Shown: positions 47,736 to 62,639, counted from the first letter of the stretch. The stretch: DNA of 64,000 nucleotides from Paralichthys olivaceus (GCF_024713975.1 NC_091100.1:23015501-23079500), one strand, 5' to 3'. Made by a program: numbers and translations. The notes: generated by a model not told the origin, from the letters alone.

Positions 47736-50700
47736 CCTGAAAGTTGGTGACATGGACAAGTCGGAAGATGGAAATGCACAACAGATCAGGGATGCTTCTG
47801 GCTGCCTCTCTGCGCAAGAAGCAGTTGCTTTTAAAACTGCTCCTAGAAGTACAATAGCTAACTTTTCAAGACAACTGAGATCAAGGTAAAACAGACCTTC
47901 AATTCAAGCATCAAGATGAAGAAACAATTCAGATAAAGGAACATTTAAGATATTTTAGATTTTGGCTGTTTTGTTTGTTCTTGCTGTTGTTTGGTGTGAA
48001 TATAGGCTAAGACATGGAGCAGGCTGTGTTTTACTTTTAGTTTTACTATCATATCACTTCAGCTAAGTTCGAATCAACAACCTTATTGCAAAAGAGCACA
48101 ATAAAATAGTTTATGTTGTACAAGTACACCCCCACATTCTAGTGCTGCAAATTAGTTTAAGATATCAATAGGTTGCACTGAATAAAGCAAACATTGATTA
48201 AGTGACATATTTACAATACAAGTCATGTTCAAACTTAAAACTGGAGCTTATTCAGAAAGCAGTTCATGTTCCAAGACAACAGACATAAACCACAAAGAAC
48301 CTGCTGCAACAACCAGACATTGTCAACAATGCATGTCTTGCTTGGGTGTGGCTGCCACCGACAATATTGAACTGAGCTCTATTTTAGAAACAGGGGAATT
48401 TCTCTGCTCTTTTATCCTAAGACAGCCCTGGTGCTTCAGTGTTGTGCCTCACACATACCTTCAGGTCCGCAGTCCATTCCCCAGACGGCTGTGGGAAAAG
48501 TGGTGAGGCCACTCTGGGTTTGGAGGCATCCCAGGAACCACAGGGATAAAAAGTAGTCTCTGTCATGTGATGCGGTCATGTGATTTTCGCGTAACAGGAG
48601 TCCTGTGAAGAGGAGAGGCAAAGGGGGAACATAGGATTTTCATCAAGTCATTCAATATAAAGATATATGAGGAATTCCAGTATGCATATGTTTTGTGTCT
48701 TATTTAAAGCCATGAAGCATCAGTTTTCTATCTCTGCAGCAAAAAACAGATTTGTTTCCAAAACCATTTAGTGGCTAAAACAATCTAAACCATCCTTTTA
48801 TTTTTTTGACAGACTTTCACCATTCAAAACAGGTTAGACCACACCAAGAGTTTACACATGCCTAAATGAAACTCTCAAAAAACCACCTGGGTTGTGTGTG
48901 TATGAGCCCTCAAGCCTGACTGTTTCCCATCGTTGAGGCTGTGCTTTGCACTGCTCAGGGCTTAGCCACCATTGTTTACCCACAAAGCTCAGCACCTGTT
49001 TGAGATTGAGCTATACACAACCCAGCTGCAAGCCATTTTCATCTAACACCCAAGAAGATAACTCTCCCTGTTGCACAAACGATTAGGCTAATAGTTCATG
49101 ATGATGGTAAGGGACTAAGTTGGATAAGAAGGTAAAAAGTTGTGGGCGCAAAATTGCAGCCTCTGAGAAAATCTGCTCTGACAATCCAGTGGACAACTGC
49201 TCAATTCAGTAATTTCCCTTGTTTGTGTTCCTCATCTCACATGCCACTTATTGATGCGCCAACATGCCCCCCCTGGCATGACAAGAGGCCACCATTGTGA
49301 GGAAATGGCTTTGCAGTCTGCAGGAGCCCACGACAGTTCTGTTTTTTTTTTCAACGGACTCCCTGTCGCCAGCTTGTCCCTCTTCTCCTTTGCTTTTCAC
49401 ACACAAGCAATTAAGTCAGTTTCCCAATGCTGTGATCCCCTCCAACATTCTTTGTTCTTGTTTTTTGTTGTTTTCCTGTTCCTTAGGTTTTCTCCCTCTC
49501 TCCCTCTGTCTTGTGGGTTTGTTTCTCGGGTGAGGAGGTCGAGGCTGGGGGCGGAACAGAGGGAAGAAGAAAAACGAAGGAAAAGGAGGGGGATTCAATT
49601 TGCAGCTTTATGACTAACCACATGTGTTTCTAGGCCTTTGTATTTACATGTTTCTCATGGAAAAGAGGGTGGTGGAAGAGGATGACGGGAGAAGAAAGAC
49701 ATGCATATGGTTCTTGTTTGTGGAGTTAAATTCAGAATCGGACTGTTTGTTTCCTGTGACGAGCTGAGGGAAATACGTTCTTGTAATCATCTTCACATTT
49801 AACTCCTCCCCAGGCAGTGGTGAGGCTTTTCCTTGAAATCAGATATTTATATTAATATATACACCATACTTTGTTTTCATGTACACAGATATACTGCAGA
49901 TAAAAACAAGGTCACTTTCTCTTATTTAAAGTATAGAAGTTGAAGTTCGGTTCTCTGAAGGACATTTACTGAATTTTATTATTTTTGTTTGTATGATTGC
50001 TTATTATAAAGTAATACAAACTCTTCATCTTTCACATTCTCCATTGCTCTTTATGGTTAAGGCTCAATAGAACACACTCCCTTGCTCTAACTCTTTCACT
50101 CTGTACGCCTTGGGCACCTCCACTTCTGGCACTGGTTTTACCATTATAAAACCTCAACGAGAACCAAAACCAGGTACTCTGCTCCTCCTTTCTTCCTCTT
50201 CTGTCTCTGAGGTGTGCCAGCACCAACACACATGAATTGCTGGTTGCCCAATTGCCTTGTAGCGGTGGCAGTGGGGGACATTTCATTCTGCTTTGCATAC
50301 CTTTGGCCTATAATCTTTACATACACTGTGGGAAGCATTATCGTCAAGGATCCTTGTAATTTCCACAGTTTGTGGGAGGTAGAGGTTTGTGTTTGAATTT
50401 ATTGAACCCATGGGCCTGTTTTTTTTATTGAAGTGCGTCTCCACCCTTAGACACACTGACACTGTAAAATATAATCATGCAGTGATTTCAGGTGTTATTC
50501 TGTGATGCGTGTGAAGTTAATTAGCATGAGGCAACAGCAGTTTGAAATGTGATTCCGATTTTTAGTGTACTCACTTTTCCTTTGTCCACTGTACTTCATC
50601 TGCGATACTTGCCTGAATGATTTAACCCTCTATGGAACTCATACATGATGCTAAGGAACATCAACATTCACTCTTATCCCAAAAATGTGTCACATGACAT

Positions 50701-53700
50701 CGACTCAAACCAGTAAAACCAATTATTTAAATAGCTTAATAAGATTTGCTGGTAAGGAACAGATGGCCATTAGCACAAGTTCTGTCAAACACTTTAAGAT
50801 ATTAATTTTGAGATTTGAATTCTTTAAAGTAGAAAAAACGAATGTAATGTATAACTTATATTGCACATTATTAATTAGATGTAATGTTGTAAGGAATCAA
50901 AAGACAAGGAGAGTCACGCCCACATCCAAAAATCCTAATGAACGGCACTGTCCACTCACTGTACTTCAATGAAAAGCAAGGGCGGTGTAAAAATGACAAC
51001 TGCACTGACCAAACATGTGAAGTGCAGGAAATGCGTTCAAAACCGAAAAACAACTGGCTGGTTGAGTTTCCTGAGTGACTGATGGATCCATATCAGCAGG
51101 GAACATATGTATATTATAAATCATCCAGTTGGGAGATTCAGCCCATGTTCACTATATGTATTATTACTGTTTGACTTACAGATATCGGGGTGTAGTTTCA
51201 CATTTTTGGACTCAAGATGACAGTGTATGATATTAACTAATTACTGTTATATACATTAGAGTGTTGGGGGGATTGAAACAATTTGTTGGGATCCTCTCTC
51301 TTTACAGAATTACAGACTGACATGTCAGGTTGCTCCTGTCCTTGTTGAAAGTGTCACTAAATACTCTTCAAAAAAGAGCTAGCACTCTAACAGGTGATGA
51401 ATCTCACAATGTCAAATGAGGCATGGGCCTAAAACTCTGAGGTTTCATAGTGCAGTGAATTCAATGGCAGCTTTCCATTCAACAGTTGGTCAGTTTTTTG
51501 TGTTCTGCCACTTCCTGGTTTTCCTGCTCTGTCTGCATGTTCTCATTTAAGTCCTCCTTGGGCGTGGCCATTGATTTCTTGATCTCCCAGCCAACACTCC
51601 TGAGTTTCATCGTTCAACCAAGACCTTAGGCCACAGCACTTCTTAAGAAAGCACCAACCAACCATCAGACTCCATAGCGGCTCCACCTGAACTTAACCTG
51701 GGGCACTATCAATTTCAAAATGCTTTGTACCATTTTGCTACGACATGTTTTCTCAAAATGGCGTGCAATGGGCTTAAAGGTACGTTTTCTTTCATTTGGT
51801 GGGTTAGTCAGAGGTGTTCCCCAATCAGCAGTGAGATGTATATAAACCCTGATATATTAAGAAGGCAGTGCACACAATGGATTTTTATGTTTTCTTCAAA
51901 TACAGTAGCTGCTGCTGGGTTGTTGACATGTTTGTCAGAAATATTGTATTAGAAAGTTTTCTAATACAAAGTTTTCTCAAACAATATTCTACCATGCCTC
52001 TATCATCACTCGCTACATTGTGGATCTCTTCCTGCAACAACATAGTGGTATGTGTGTATTTTTATGCTGTGATTTCTCTTGCTCATTTTATCACACAATG
52101 CATATGATCCTGAGGTCTGTTACAGATGTATCTCTTTGCATTCAACAGTCATTTTTAAAACAATGCAGCAGCAGAGAAGCACCAATAACAGTGACAATAG
52201 ATGAACATGCCCACAGTTGTGAAAAGTATGGATCTTTATCTTTCCACTGATAATATTTGGCCTCACCAATACCATTGAATAATTAAAAATTATTACATTT
52301 GCTTGGATTACATTTGTTCAAATTTATAACAAAGAGGAATTCTGAAGCAAACATTCTGTGGATAATATACTGGCTTAGTGATTATTGAAATGTTTGGGAG
52401 GCCAATACAATGCAATCTTTACACCTGACGACATGATACAAGATACTGCTTTCAAAAATTACCACTCACATTTAGTATTTTCTGTAATTTCCCAGCAGGT
52501 GATACAGGAAAGTAGAAGCCATTGTCTCCAGCTCTCATGAACGCATATTGCACATGAGATGAGATGAGGTGTGTTTGCATCGATTAGGAGAAAAAAGTAT
52601 TTTTGTCGTATATGTGTTAAGTAGTTTAGCTAGCAAGTGTACTACTGGTAACTACTGTTTCTGTCTCTTTTTCTATTACACTTTGATTCTTTCTATTTGT
52701 TGCGTCTGCACAATAAAATCTTTTATTTTGTCACTTGCAATGGTCTAACATGCAATGAAAATCTTTTTTTACAACTTAATAAGTTTCAGTTGTAACATTT
52801 TTTTTAAATAAAGGGGACGATAATGTGTAGATTTCAGCTCTGACACAAAACCTAATTATTACAATATGTTATTCATTAAGGCTGTTCAAGATGTTCACTG
52901 ACATGATTTTTGATATAGAGGCTTTGATTTGTGGAAAATTATAGAACAATAGAACTATAAAGACATGTCAAAACCCAGCCAAACATCAAAGAGACACGCT
53001 CATTCAAAACAGTTCCGCACTTAATGAGTCACAGACCTCTTTCTGGAAGGATGGCCTGTGGTTTGACAAAATGGGACAATGAAAAGGCAAACACTCCCAT
53101 TTTAAATGTTGGGCTGTGACACGATGCATCGTGTGAAGAAAGTAAGGAAGTTATCCCCACTCTTGTGTTCAGTATTAGTTTTAGCTATAAAACTCATTGG
53201 AATCACTTCTGTGTATGGAACAGTTTGTAAAAAGACAAGGGATTCGTCTTCCTAATCCCGTCCTCCAGCTGAGGGTGTTGTGAGTGATTCAGGACATATG
53301 CCGTGAGCAAAGGTTGGAGGTCATGTGTGATGGTGGACATGTACAAGCAGGGAACCAGAAAGAGAAAGATAGTCAACACTGCTTTATTTGCCTGTGTGTA
53401 GGCTGATGTAAACAAACACAGAGCTTATACAAGCTTTTGATCTTGTGAACCATGAAATCTTCTTGGTAAAAACAGGAAAATTAGGCCTCACTGCGGGGAG
53501 GGAGGAGGGGCAGAGCAGGCAAAGGCTCATGGGAAAAGATATTTAGTCTAAGATCGGGAGTTCGAAGCTATTAAATAAACTTCCCCCCTCTGACTTAATT
53601 TGATACAGCTTAACACTATTTCCCCTAAATGTTGAACCCTGAGGAACACATAGAGATTGGTATTGGTGGAATCATTGTTCCCTCATCAAAGTGCCAGAGC

Positions 53701-54529
53701 TGTAATTGTGCCCTTTGTAGTAGAATTGTTCAATGGCAGGTCCTGACTGAAAAAAAACCCATTAATCTATCTAGTGCATACGATGAATAGCAATGCACCA
53801 ATAACGGCCACATTACAAGCCCCATTTTTGTTGACATTGCAGTAGCAGCTCGCAGGAATAGGGGCGGCATGGGACGGTTGGGTGATAAAAGCGGATAGTG
53901 GGCTCCTCAAGAGTCAGAATAGATGGAATCTGTTGCTTTGGCCATAAGCTGCACTTTTATTTTTTTTCTCTATCACATAGCTGCCTTGTAGGATGTGCAA
54001 GTTTGGTACAGAGGTGAGCAAGCTTCCCTCCCTCCCCCCTGGAAAGCTTGTGCCCAAGAGCTATCCATTTGAACTTCAATGAGAGGCAGCCTTCTTGTGA
54101 GGACTTGAAACAGGCATCTTTGGGAAGCTGTTAGAAGTGCCCGGGCAAGCCTTTTTTACCTGATGTGATGTAAAGCTTACTTTTGTTTGATGATTCCATA
54201 CATAGATACAAACAGGTATCCTTGGCTGGATAAGAGTGAGAGAAGGAACAGAGGGGGGAACCACAAATGGAAAAATGGACAAGATTGACATTATAGCTGC
54301 AATACACCTGTTACCTGTTACAGAGCGTGTTGTTGAGGTTTAGCCAAGAGATGAAGGCAAACCTGATTTAAAGCTTAGATTTTTTAAGCCTGTCTTACAA
54401 CATCTCTCACATGTATACACATATGGACATAACTTTACTTGTGCAGTGTTTCTGTGTGCTTATGCTCCAATAATGTAATAATGCAGGTCAGATGCATCCA
54501 CAAAAAAAGGCAAATAACTGAACAATCAG
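47736..54529. other. Intergenic DNA
   Basis: No gene recognised. Complex blocks that may be conserved lie at about 49170-49660, 50430-50570 and 53480-54260. A perfect-arm palindrome is at 51944-51969. Confidence 0.5.
51944..51969. repeat. 26-bp near-perfect palindrome
   Basis: Arms TTGTATTAGAAA and TTTCTAATACAA (12 bases each) separated by two bases. Confidence 0.85.
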
Positions 54530-54925
54530 ATTAGGAGTGGCAGCTGAGTACAGTATGTAGGAGGCAGGACATATATCGTATATATTCTGCTGCAGTTTCT
54601 ATTTACAGCACATTGATACCAGCATTGTCTGTCCACCCTTTTCTGCATCTTCTACACATATGGCTCCTTTTTATCCTGAGATATTTGTTTTTTATTGCTT
54701 CTGTTGCATGTTAAAAATGTCATCAACACACCTACTCACTTAGGGTAAATTCTGGAGAAATAATCCTGCTAAATTATTTTAGTTTTTATTAGGGGGTTGG
54801 CAGGAAAAACTGTGCAGAATGTGGTGAGCCTCTGACTGGCACATTTGCGTTCTCATATATAGCCCCTCCAGAAAATTTCAGGAGAATGTCTGGAGTTCAG
54901 CGCCTGTCTGAAAGCAGCTGTATTT
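54530..54925 (+). repeat. Dispersed repeat family C, copy 2
   Basis: Shares GGAGGCAGGACA, TTCTGCTGCAG, TTTACAGCACATTGATACCA, TTTTTATCCTGAGATATTTG and GTCATCAACACACCTACTCA with copy 1. It extends further 3' through CCAGAAAATTTCAGGAGAAT. Confidence 0.65.
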
Positions 54926-57900
54926 CCATTAACTTTGAATGTTTATCATCACATTTAAATTTGTTTCACATTCTGTTTGAGCACATTGGATAGCCCCTTT
55001 AGCATGAGCTCTTTCACCATACATAATGTACGGTATGTATCCGTAATCAGACAAGAACCTAACCTTTAAACATCCATTCTTTGCATTGAATATAAGGATG
55101 GAAAGCTCCCAATGAAAGTTTAATGTGCTTTTCCATCTATTAAATGTCCATTCTTCTATCCCTCTCTCTCTCGCCAATAACAATTTGTGAATCCATATGT
55201 CTTGAGTTTCACCCAGCAGATACTGAGATGATATCACTACCAGATGTTTGGCGGATGCCTCAACACTCAACACTGAAAACCCAAATTTCACAACACAATT
55301 GAATTGTTTGTCTTTTTTCTGCATTGGTTCCTGTTAAACTAATATATCAAAGGTTTCCCAATCTAAGTCGTTTTCCTCTTGAAATGCAGCCTTTGTCTGT
55401 GTGCTTTGTAAAAAAAAAAAATAGAAAATCTTTTTGAGAACAGAGGAAGTAGCCCCAGGATGACAGGCATCATGTTAAAATGGCCTAGTAGCAAAAATGT
55501 CACCAAAAAGCACATTCTGCAATACTTTTGATGCAGATCCTCCTTTTAACAAGTTCTCCTTTTAAGATCTTTTCATATCATAAAGGGAGAGAAAAGGGCA
55601 GAAGACAAAAGACAAAAGAACCCAAATGCAGAGACTTCACTTCTCCCTTGAAGATGTTAAAATTAGTGTCTTAAAAAAATCAAAGGCTCAACATTAAACA
55701 CTGAAAGATGCTTGAAATGCCGACACTGCAGTGTTTTAGAAAAAAGGACATAAGATGAGAGATACTTGCTACAGACTTTGGTGTCACTTCAAAGCTTTGA
55801 CTTTAAGAAAGTAGGCTAATATAATACTGATAGGAGAATCTTTACCTGGCTCTGTTGACCTCATCTGAGGTTTCTGACAGTCCAGCCACAGATCCTGGTA
55901 CCATGCCTTCACACCATGGGGTAAGGGGGGGCTGTGAGGGTCTGTGGGTTGAGGGGGCTAGGTTTGACGTATAACCCTGGAGGTCGTCTTTGGTCTCCTG
56001 CTCTGTGATGGCCTCTTTCTTCTCTTGTTATGCTTAGAAAAAGATGGCCGCCTTTGAACTCCACAGAAGCCATAGAAACGGCTGGAGTTCCTTCACTTTA
56101 GCGCTTGGCTGTCAGTGTCTGACTGGGCCATCGTGATGGGCCGGCATCATTAGAAGCTGGCGCACACAGGGCACACATTGACACATTTGCTGACACAGGG
56201 TGTATAAACAAGGTCCTGTGGAAGTGTGTATGTGCGGGTATGTTTGTTTATAGGGGGGTACGGGGGTCATTTTAATTGGCTTGGCCTACGAACTTACGAG
56301 CAACAGAGAACCTACGAGCAACAGAGACCTGATGTGTTTGGACTACTTAGAACTTGCTTTTTCATGTCACAGATTCAAGACTTTGCTAACAAAAGAAAAC
56401 TTTCACATCTCTTGTTAGTGTTATATGCTGAATCAGGGACAAAAACTCATGGCGGTACAGTGAACTTCCTCATAGTTCACCAGGAAGTCATGGTTGCCAA
56501 AGGTAACAGATCAAATGTGACCATCTGCTTTTTGGCATCATTATGACAAACAAAATTAATAAATTAATTTACTTAAAAGGGGCTTGACATCTTCAGCCTC
56601 ATGTTCCCTCGCAAGCCCACTGAATCATGGAACCTTTCTCCTCCTCTAATTTTTAGTAAAGACTTTAATTTTCCAGTCTCTGGAACTTCAAAGAACTGAC
56701 GATTTGCAAGTCCACATCCCTCCGAGCGCTCCGTGAATCTCTATTCTTTCATTTCGACGGCCCCTTCAGTAAATATGTGCAATCGGCCCGCTTTTCAAAC
56801 AGATTCGTTTCCCATGTATTTATTTTAAATGAATATTATTAGCTGGCCTGGCAAGAAAAGGTTCTTATGCTAATCCACAGAAATCGCAGGCATTTCCATT
56901 TAATGCCTACTTATAGGCCATTCTTTAACGACTATTTGCCTCACAGTCTTAGCAAATGAGCTCTGCACCCCAGACTCCTCTGCGCTCATAATTTCATTGG
57001 AAAGAAGAAGACAAGAAGAACGACCCCCCCACACACACACATACACACCACACCCCCCTTTTTACTTTGATCCCTGAATGTGTTTTTGAATCTGCTGGTT
57101 GTGTATTCGAACATCAATGGAGACGCGCTTGCAAGTGCTTGCTTTCATTATTTTTCACAGAGATAAAACGAAACAACAGAGGGATGGGAGGGGACAGAAG
57201 GGGGGAGGCGGGGTCGGAGGGAGAAGGCATGATGGGAGGAACCTTGCATCGCCAGAGAGACAATATGTGTCAATGTGGAGTCACATCCTTATCAGATTGT
57301 GTGTCCTGCTTATTAAAACTGCTGACCTTGCTGCCAACCCCGCCACAGCTCCTGCTCTCCTAACTGTAGCTCTCTGTTTTTCCGTACAACCTTATCTCCG
57401 GGCTCCCTGAGTGAAGACACAGAGACATCTGTGTCTGGGTTTTTTCATACAAGGCCTTGCTGCAGCCTCAGCTCTCAGCTGTACTGTCTATTTAACAAAT
57501 GTTGCCACTGATTTTGAGGCACTTTGGGAGACTGTAGTAGTCAAGTCTTTTCCACTGAGACTTACATTTTTGCTGTTTCAACCTGGAAAATCAAAATTTT
57601 TGAGATCTTTGTGTCTTTGTGTTTGACCAGTCAAAAAAGAGACTGTGAAAAGTTTTGACCTTCATTTGAAATCCTGCGTCCACCTCCAGTGTGGCACCCT
57701 GCACCGTGACTGTGGCAAATGGGGATTGAGGCATCCCACCAAGGTATAATGAGTGATGGGGCTTCTTTGATTCCTAGAAAGCTTTCATCTTCAGTCAAGG
57801 CCACCACCGATAGACTGCATTTTCTCTCTTTCTGCTCTTCTTTGTCTCTTGCCTTGATGTTTGATGGTGAAGACTGAGAAAAAGATCTTTTAATATGGTC

Positions 57901-60900
57901 CCCATTTGATTACCACTCTCCTCACTGCAATGCACACTTCTCATGCATCTCTTCTCCTTGTGTTCATGGCTTCATAATTGGGATACCGTCACTACACCAC
58001 GTGAACCAATTTTGCTTGTTTTGAGTAGAAAGTTAGCGAGGCAACCTTTTTTGGCACATGCAACAGCTCGGAATAATTATTGCTCAAGCTCATAACAACT
58101 GAGAGTGCCTATTGGGGGGGCTTTAAGAGCACAGCAAGTCAGTCGGAGGCGAAAGAAAAGATTTTAAGATTTGTGTGGAGAAAGAGAAAAAGTTGAAAGG
58201 AAAACAACAAAGAAAAGCATTTGTTCTTTCTGTGCGCTTGCACCCTCAGTCTAGGGTTCTAATCTCTTATTGTTTCAGACCCAAACAGAGACAAAGGAGT
58301 CACAGATCAAAACAAATGACTATCAAGCTATCAAACAAGCACCACCCTGCTATGATTCCAAACGCTGACTGCGGGAGAGCGAGAAGAGATTCGGAGTCAG
58401 GCGGGTCGCATATTGTTTCCAGTCACTTTGATGCAGAACTTAAAACGCTGACAAAAAAAAAATCAAACGTGTTCCATGAAAGAAGGAGAGAGGGAAAGGA
58501 GAAGAGAGGGACAGTAGAAGAGAAAGAGGGGGCGATGCGAAACATGCTAACACTGTTTGCATATGTGCACTCGCCTTTGTTTCATTAGTGGTCCAGCTGA
58601 TAACCTTTATTAAGCCTGATCTGGAATTAAACTCATGGACCAGCGGTGCTTTGAAGCTAGAACTGGCTCTTTTCCTGTTTGTGCTGTAAATGCAGGTTGT
58701 GGTGCAAAGATAAAGCACTTCTAAAGGATATTAAGACTTGAAAGTCCTTTGGCTATTCACTGGTACATATTTGATGTTGTTCCTTTGCTCCTTGGCTAAA
58801 TTAGCATATCTCTTTCAAAGCACCCCTCCCCCCACTGACAAATATAATCCTCTGCCATTATGTGTTCACTAAAAGTCAAAAATGATAGAAGTACATTGTG
58901 TATGCCACTGACACATCAAAGTATGATAACATGATTAGCTATGATGATTCAAGTTTGTTTTCTCTTCTCCTCTCTCTCTCTCTTTCTCTCTCTCTCCCTC
59001 TTCATCACTGTAATCAGCACCAGTTTGCCCCCTCCTGCATTTCTGTCTCTTTCATTTCCTCGCGCATAACAGTCACAGTTTCTTGTTTTCTTACCAGTTG
59101 CAGTGGGGTGATACAACCTTTTGCCTCAGTTTGTTCACTTTCCATCTGCCTCTCTCCAGAAAATGTTATAACTGTCTAATTTTAGTTGCGATCATATCAT
59201 CGCTGAGTTTGACAGGTCTCTCTTATCCCACTCCTTTCTCTTCCCACATCGAGTCATGTGCATCGGGTGACAGGGCAGATGTGCGTCGCTCCTCTCGATG
59301 AGCAGCAGTGTGTAAGTTAAACTGCAAGGCACATTCCCTGCTTCATCACAGTGCACACATCAAAACAAAAGGCAGTGACAGCCCCATTGTGATCTATTAT
59401 TTAGCCCCCCTCCGTATTTGATCACTAGCGCGTGCCATAGTGATGATCATGCAGATTAGGCCTGTTTCTTCCAGCCGCTCCTCTAAACTCCTTTGCTTTT
59501 TTAGTTTTTGGATTCTCATTTTTGCTGCTCTTGCAAGTGTTGCGATGAGCTTTAGTGATGATTTTTCAAGAGTGACATGTTCCCAAAGGAAAGTTGAAAC
59601 TTTAGGGAGCAATACATCAGTAATGAAATAAAAATTTTAAACTGCATATGGAGCAGTCATCAGGTATCAGGTGAACAACATCTAATGTGTTTGTGAACAT
59701 TGTGTGCTGATAGAAATACAAGCTCATTATGTTTAATATTAAATACCTTCTTTCCTTGACAACCATTGGTTTTTTTTGGGATTATAAAATCAAACAGCTG
59801 TTTGAAACTTGCTTGAGAGAGGTAATCAATCACAGTTTGCTGATGAATTATGTGTTTTCACAGCAGATGATCTAGATGAATAATCCTTAATATCCCCAGA
59901 GTCTATATAGAATTTAGCAAAATTGCCTTTTCAAGGAAACACACCCTGGGAATACTCGACAAAATATACTTAATTTGGAAACACTGTGTATTATTTAAAC
60001 TCTAAAAACAGTTTGAAGAGGAATTTTAACTGTTCTGCAAAGACAAGGATGTTATTTATTTAATTTCTTTCAGGTCCTGTTTTGTAGTGCTAAATGTAAA
60101 TGTTAGAAATTGACCATATGTGTTTTATCTGGCGATAAAGAGGTGATGAATCTGATGTCTTCTGCCCTGGTCAAATCTGGATAATATTTATTACATTTAT
60201 TTTTTTATTTATTATTATAGTCTACTGTACTTAATTGTAAAGCAGCTGCAAACCTGACTGAAAAACATATACAGTATTTGCCAATGCTGTGTGTGGGCAT
60301 CTCATTAGGTTATTTTGAGTACAAATACTAACATTACCAGCAGACTTCATGGGGTTAAGGGTAAGTGATAAGATGTGAATTGTGGTTTGGTTAGGGTTAG
60401 GCATGATTTATCATAGTTAGAGAGATAAGGTTTTGTTTAGGCTTTCCACAATTGATTAAAGTCAATGCACAGTCCTAACATAGATAGCTGCGCAAACTGT
60501 GTGTGTATGTGTGGTGTTTTATAGCAGTATCAATACCTGGAAAATGGTGTGCATTATTTGTAGTTATATTGCTAAAAGAATTGTTTAAAATTCCTCAGAA
60601 CATTTCTCTTCTCACACCTGTTTATGTCTCCAGTCTCTCCTTTGCTCTGTGTTCCTTCGGTTTATTCTACCAAGTCCTGATTAATGATCACTTGTTATTT
60701 AGGCCCAAACTCTGACAATAGAGTCTGTGAGTTATTTCACTTGCATCAAATTGAGAATATACATATTTACCTTGTGCTTAGGGTTAGCCTGATCCTTGAT
60801 TTGGAAGAAAATAAATGAACATCTGAACTGTTAACCGTAACCTTCATATTTTCCCTTTTATTCTGACTCAAGAAAACATGAGGTATAGCATTAGGTAAAT

Positions 60901-62639
60901 TATTCCTGAGAGGGCTGAAGGGACACCAATCAGAGCTAATCTCATTTGATTCCAAACAGGAACGCTGCTCCCTTTAACCTTAACCACTCAGCTGTGCAAT
61001 TGTTCACTCAGTAGGGAGAGCAACTCCGTGTGTAATTAGCGGAAGACCCCTTTATGAATGGAATTAGCATCATCTTTGTCCACTCACCAGGAGTATCAGC
61101 CTAATTATCCATCCGCATGTTCCAAGGGAGGCTATGCACAAGGCAGAGCAGGACAATTGCATTGTGGCCCTTCTGATCGCTCTGGTTTGGTCTGATGGTT
61201 TGTTCAGCTAGAAAACGTGTGAACTTTTGTCCAGAGAAACGAGGACAAACTCTCAAGTACTAATTGAAGTCTGACTGCAGATGGGTCTCGTTAATTTTCC
61301 ACCACCAGGTCACACTGTAACCTCTGACATGGTCCTTTATATGGGTGTGCATGTATTTGTGTGTGTGTGTGCGTGCACTTAGTGTTTTGGGTGAGATCAT
61401 TTCTGGGGCAGAAGTGGGGTGCCCAGAGATTAAAGTAACAACCCAGCGGTGGGTGCCTGCACAGTGCCCGGCCTCGCCTCTGATTAAAAATGCTAATGTG
61501 TTTCCTTTGTGCTTTGATGTGGGATGAACAATGGTGGCGGCGTTGGCGGGGGGGCGTTACTGTGAGACGATGTAATCCTTTATTTGTCGCCATGCAATGA
61601 CACCCAGCTGAGTGCTGTGACAGTCCAAATCAATCATGTCAGAGGGAGCCACCATGAGTCCGCCAGCTAACTATCCCCCCTACTCCTCAACTTCCAAGGC
61701 TGCGCAACTCTAATTAGCTTCCCCCTCTCAACATGATTCAGAAGGAGGGAAACAAGAAAGATATGAAGAGAAAAAAAAACAGCATGAAGTTAAGGCACTA
61801 AATACACTGTCAGGAACCAGAAACATGAGCCACACTAACAAGTAACACATCAAGCCAACACACCTTCTGAACGGGAGTGTGGAACACTTGTGTGATTGGA
61901 CAAGACTTCATCTGAAAAATAAACATGGAGGGCTGACGTTGTGTGATCTGATTTGCAACGTAAAAGAAAAAAAAAATGGATTTAGTCATGGCTTTGAGGG
62001 CAGAATTGGCTTAAACATTTTGCAGTGTGAGTTGAAGGTTTAAAGTTGAAGGTTTTATTGTTGTTTTTAGTCACAGCCCTACAAGTATGCAACATCCATA
62101 CATACATTTTGAAGCCATTCATGTTTATTTGATTTTGGCATCAGACACAACCTCCATGTTCACAGTCAATATGAAGTCATATGCAGGTAGGTGTACTTAT
62201 CATGCCTTGGCTTACTTGTATCTATACAATTAGCATGACATTAGTTCATATCTAGATTGACTTGTAAAAAGAAAGATGATGTCATGAAATCTTGTGCATG
62301 TGTAGTATAGTGTATACTACTAAGCTACTATACTACTATATATAACTATATAAAAATATGTATATCAGCAAACCTTTCTTGTGTTTAATCAGAACTGACT
62401 TTTCACATCTCCCCATTAATGTAGATTGAGGCCTAGTCTTGTTCTATGAAACAACTGTCGATTGTTTGTAATGCCAGTGATAGAATTCAGTTTGTATGGA
62501 GACAAATATGTTCACAAACTTTCACCACACCCATATTTAGCAAAACACTGTTAATCTAATGCTTGTTTCTAGCTGTGTCATTAAACACTTAAAGCAGTTT
62601 TTAGACATGAACTCTTCTGTCCGCACAGTTGGGTTCAGA
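54926..62639. other. Intergenic DNA
   Basis: No coding exon recognised. A short tandem duplication (CCTACGAGCAACAGAGA-like) lies at 56286-56328. Candidate regulatory blocks lie at about 55840-56170, 56580-57000, 57690-58100, 59320-59620 and 61000-61240. (CA)n and (GT)n stretches occur near 57030 and 61360, and an AT-rich stretch at 62310-62365. Confidence 0.5.

Noticed and set aside
48436..48621. Minus-strand exon suggested by a GGTATGTGTGAGG donor-like site
   Set aside because: The translation resembles nothing I recognise, including RGS9, and no matching acceptor or neighbouring exons were found.
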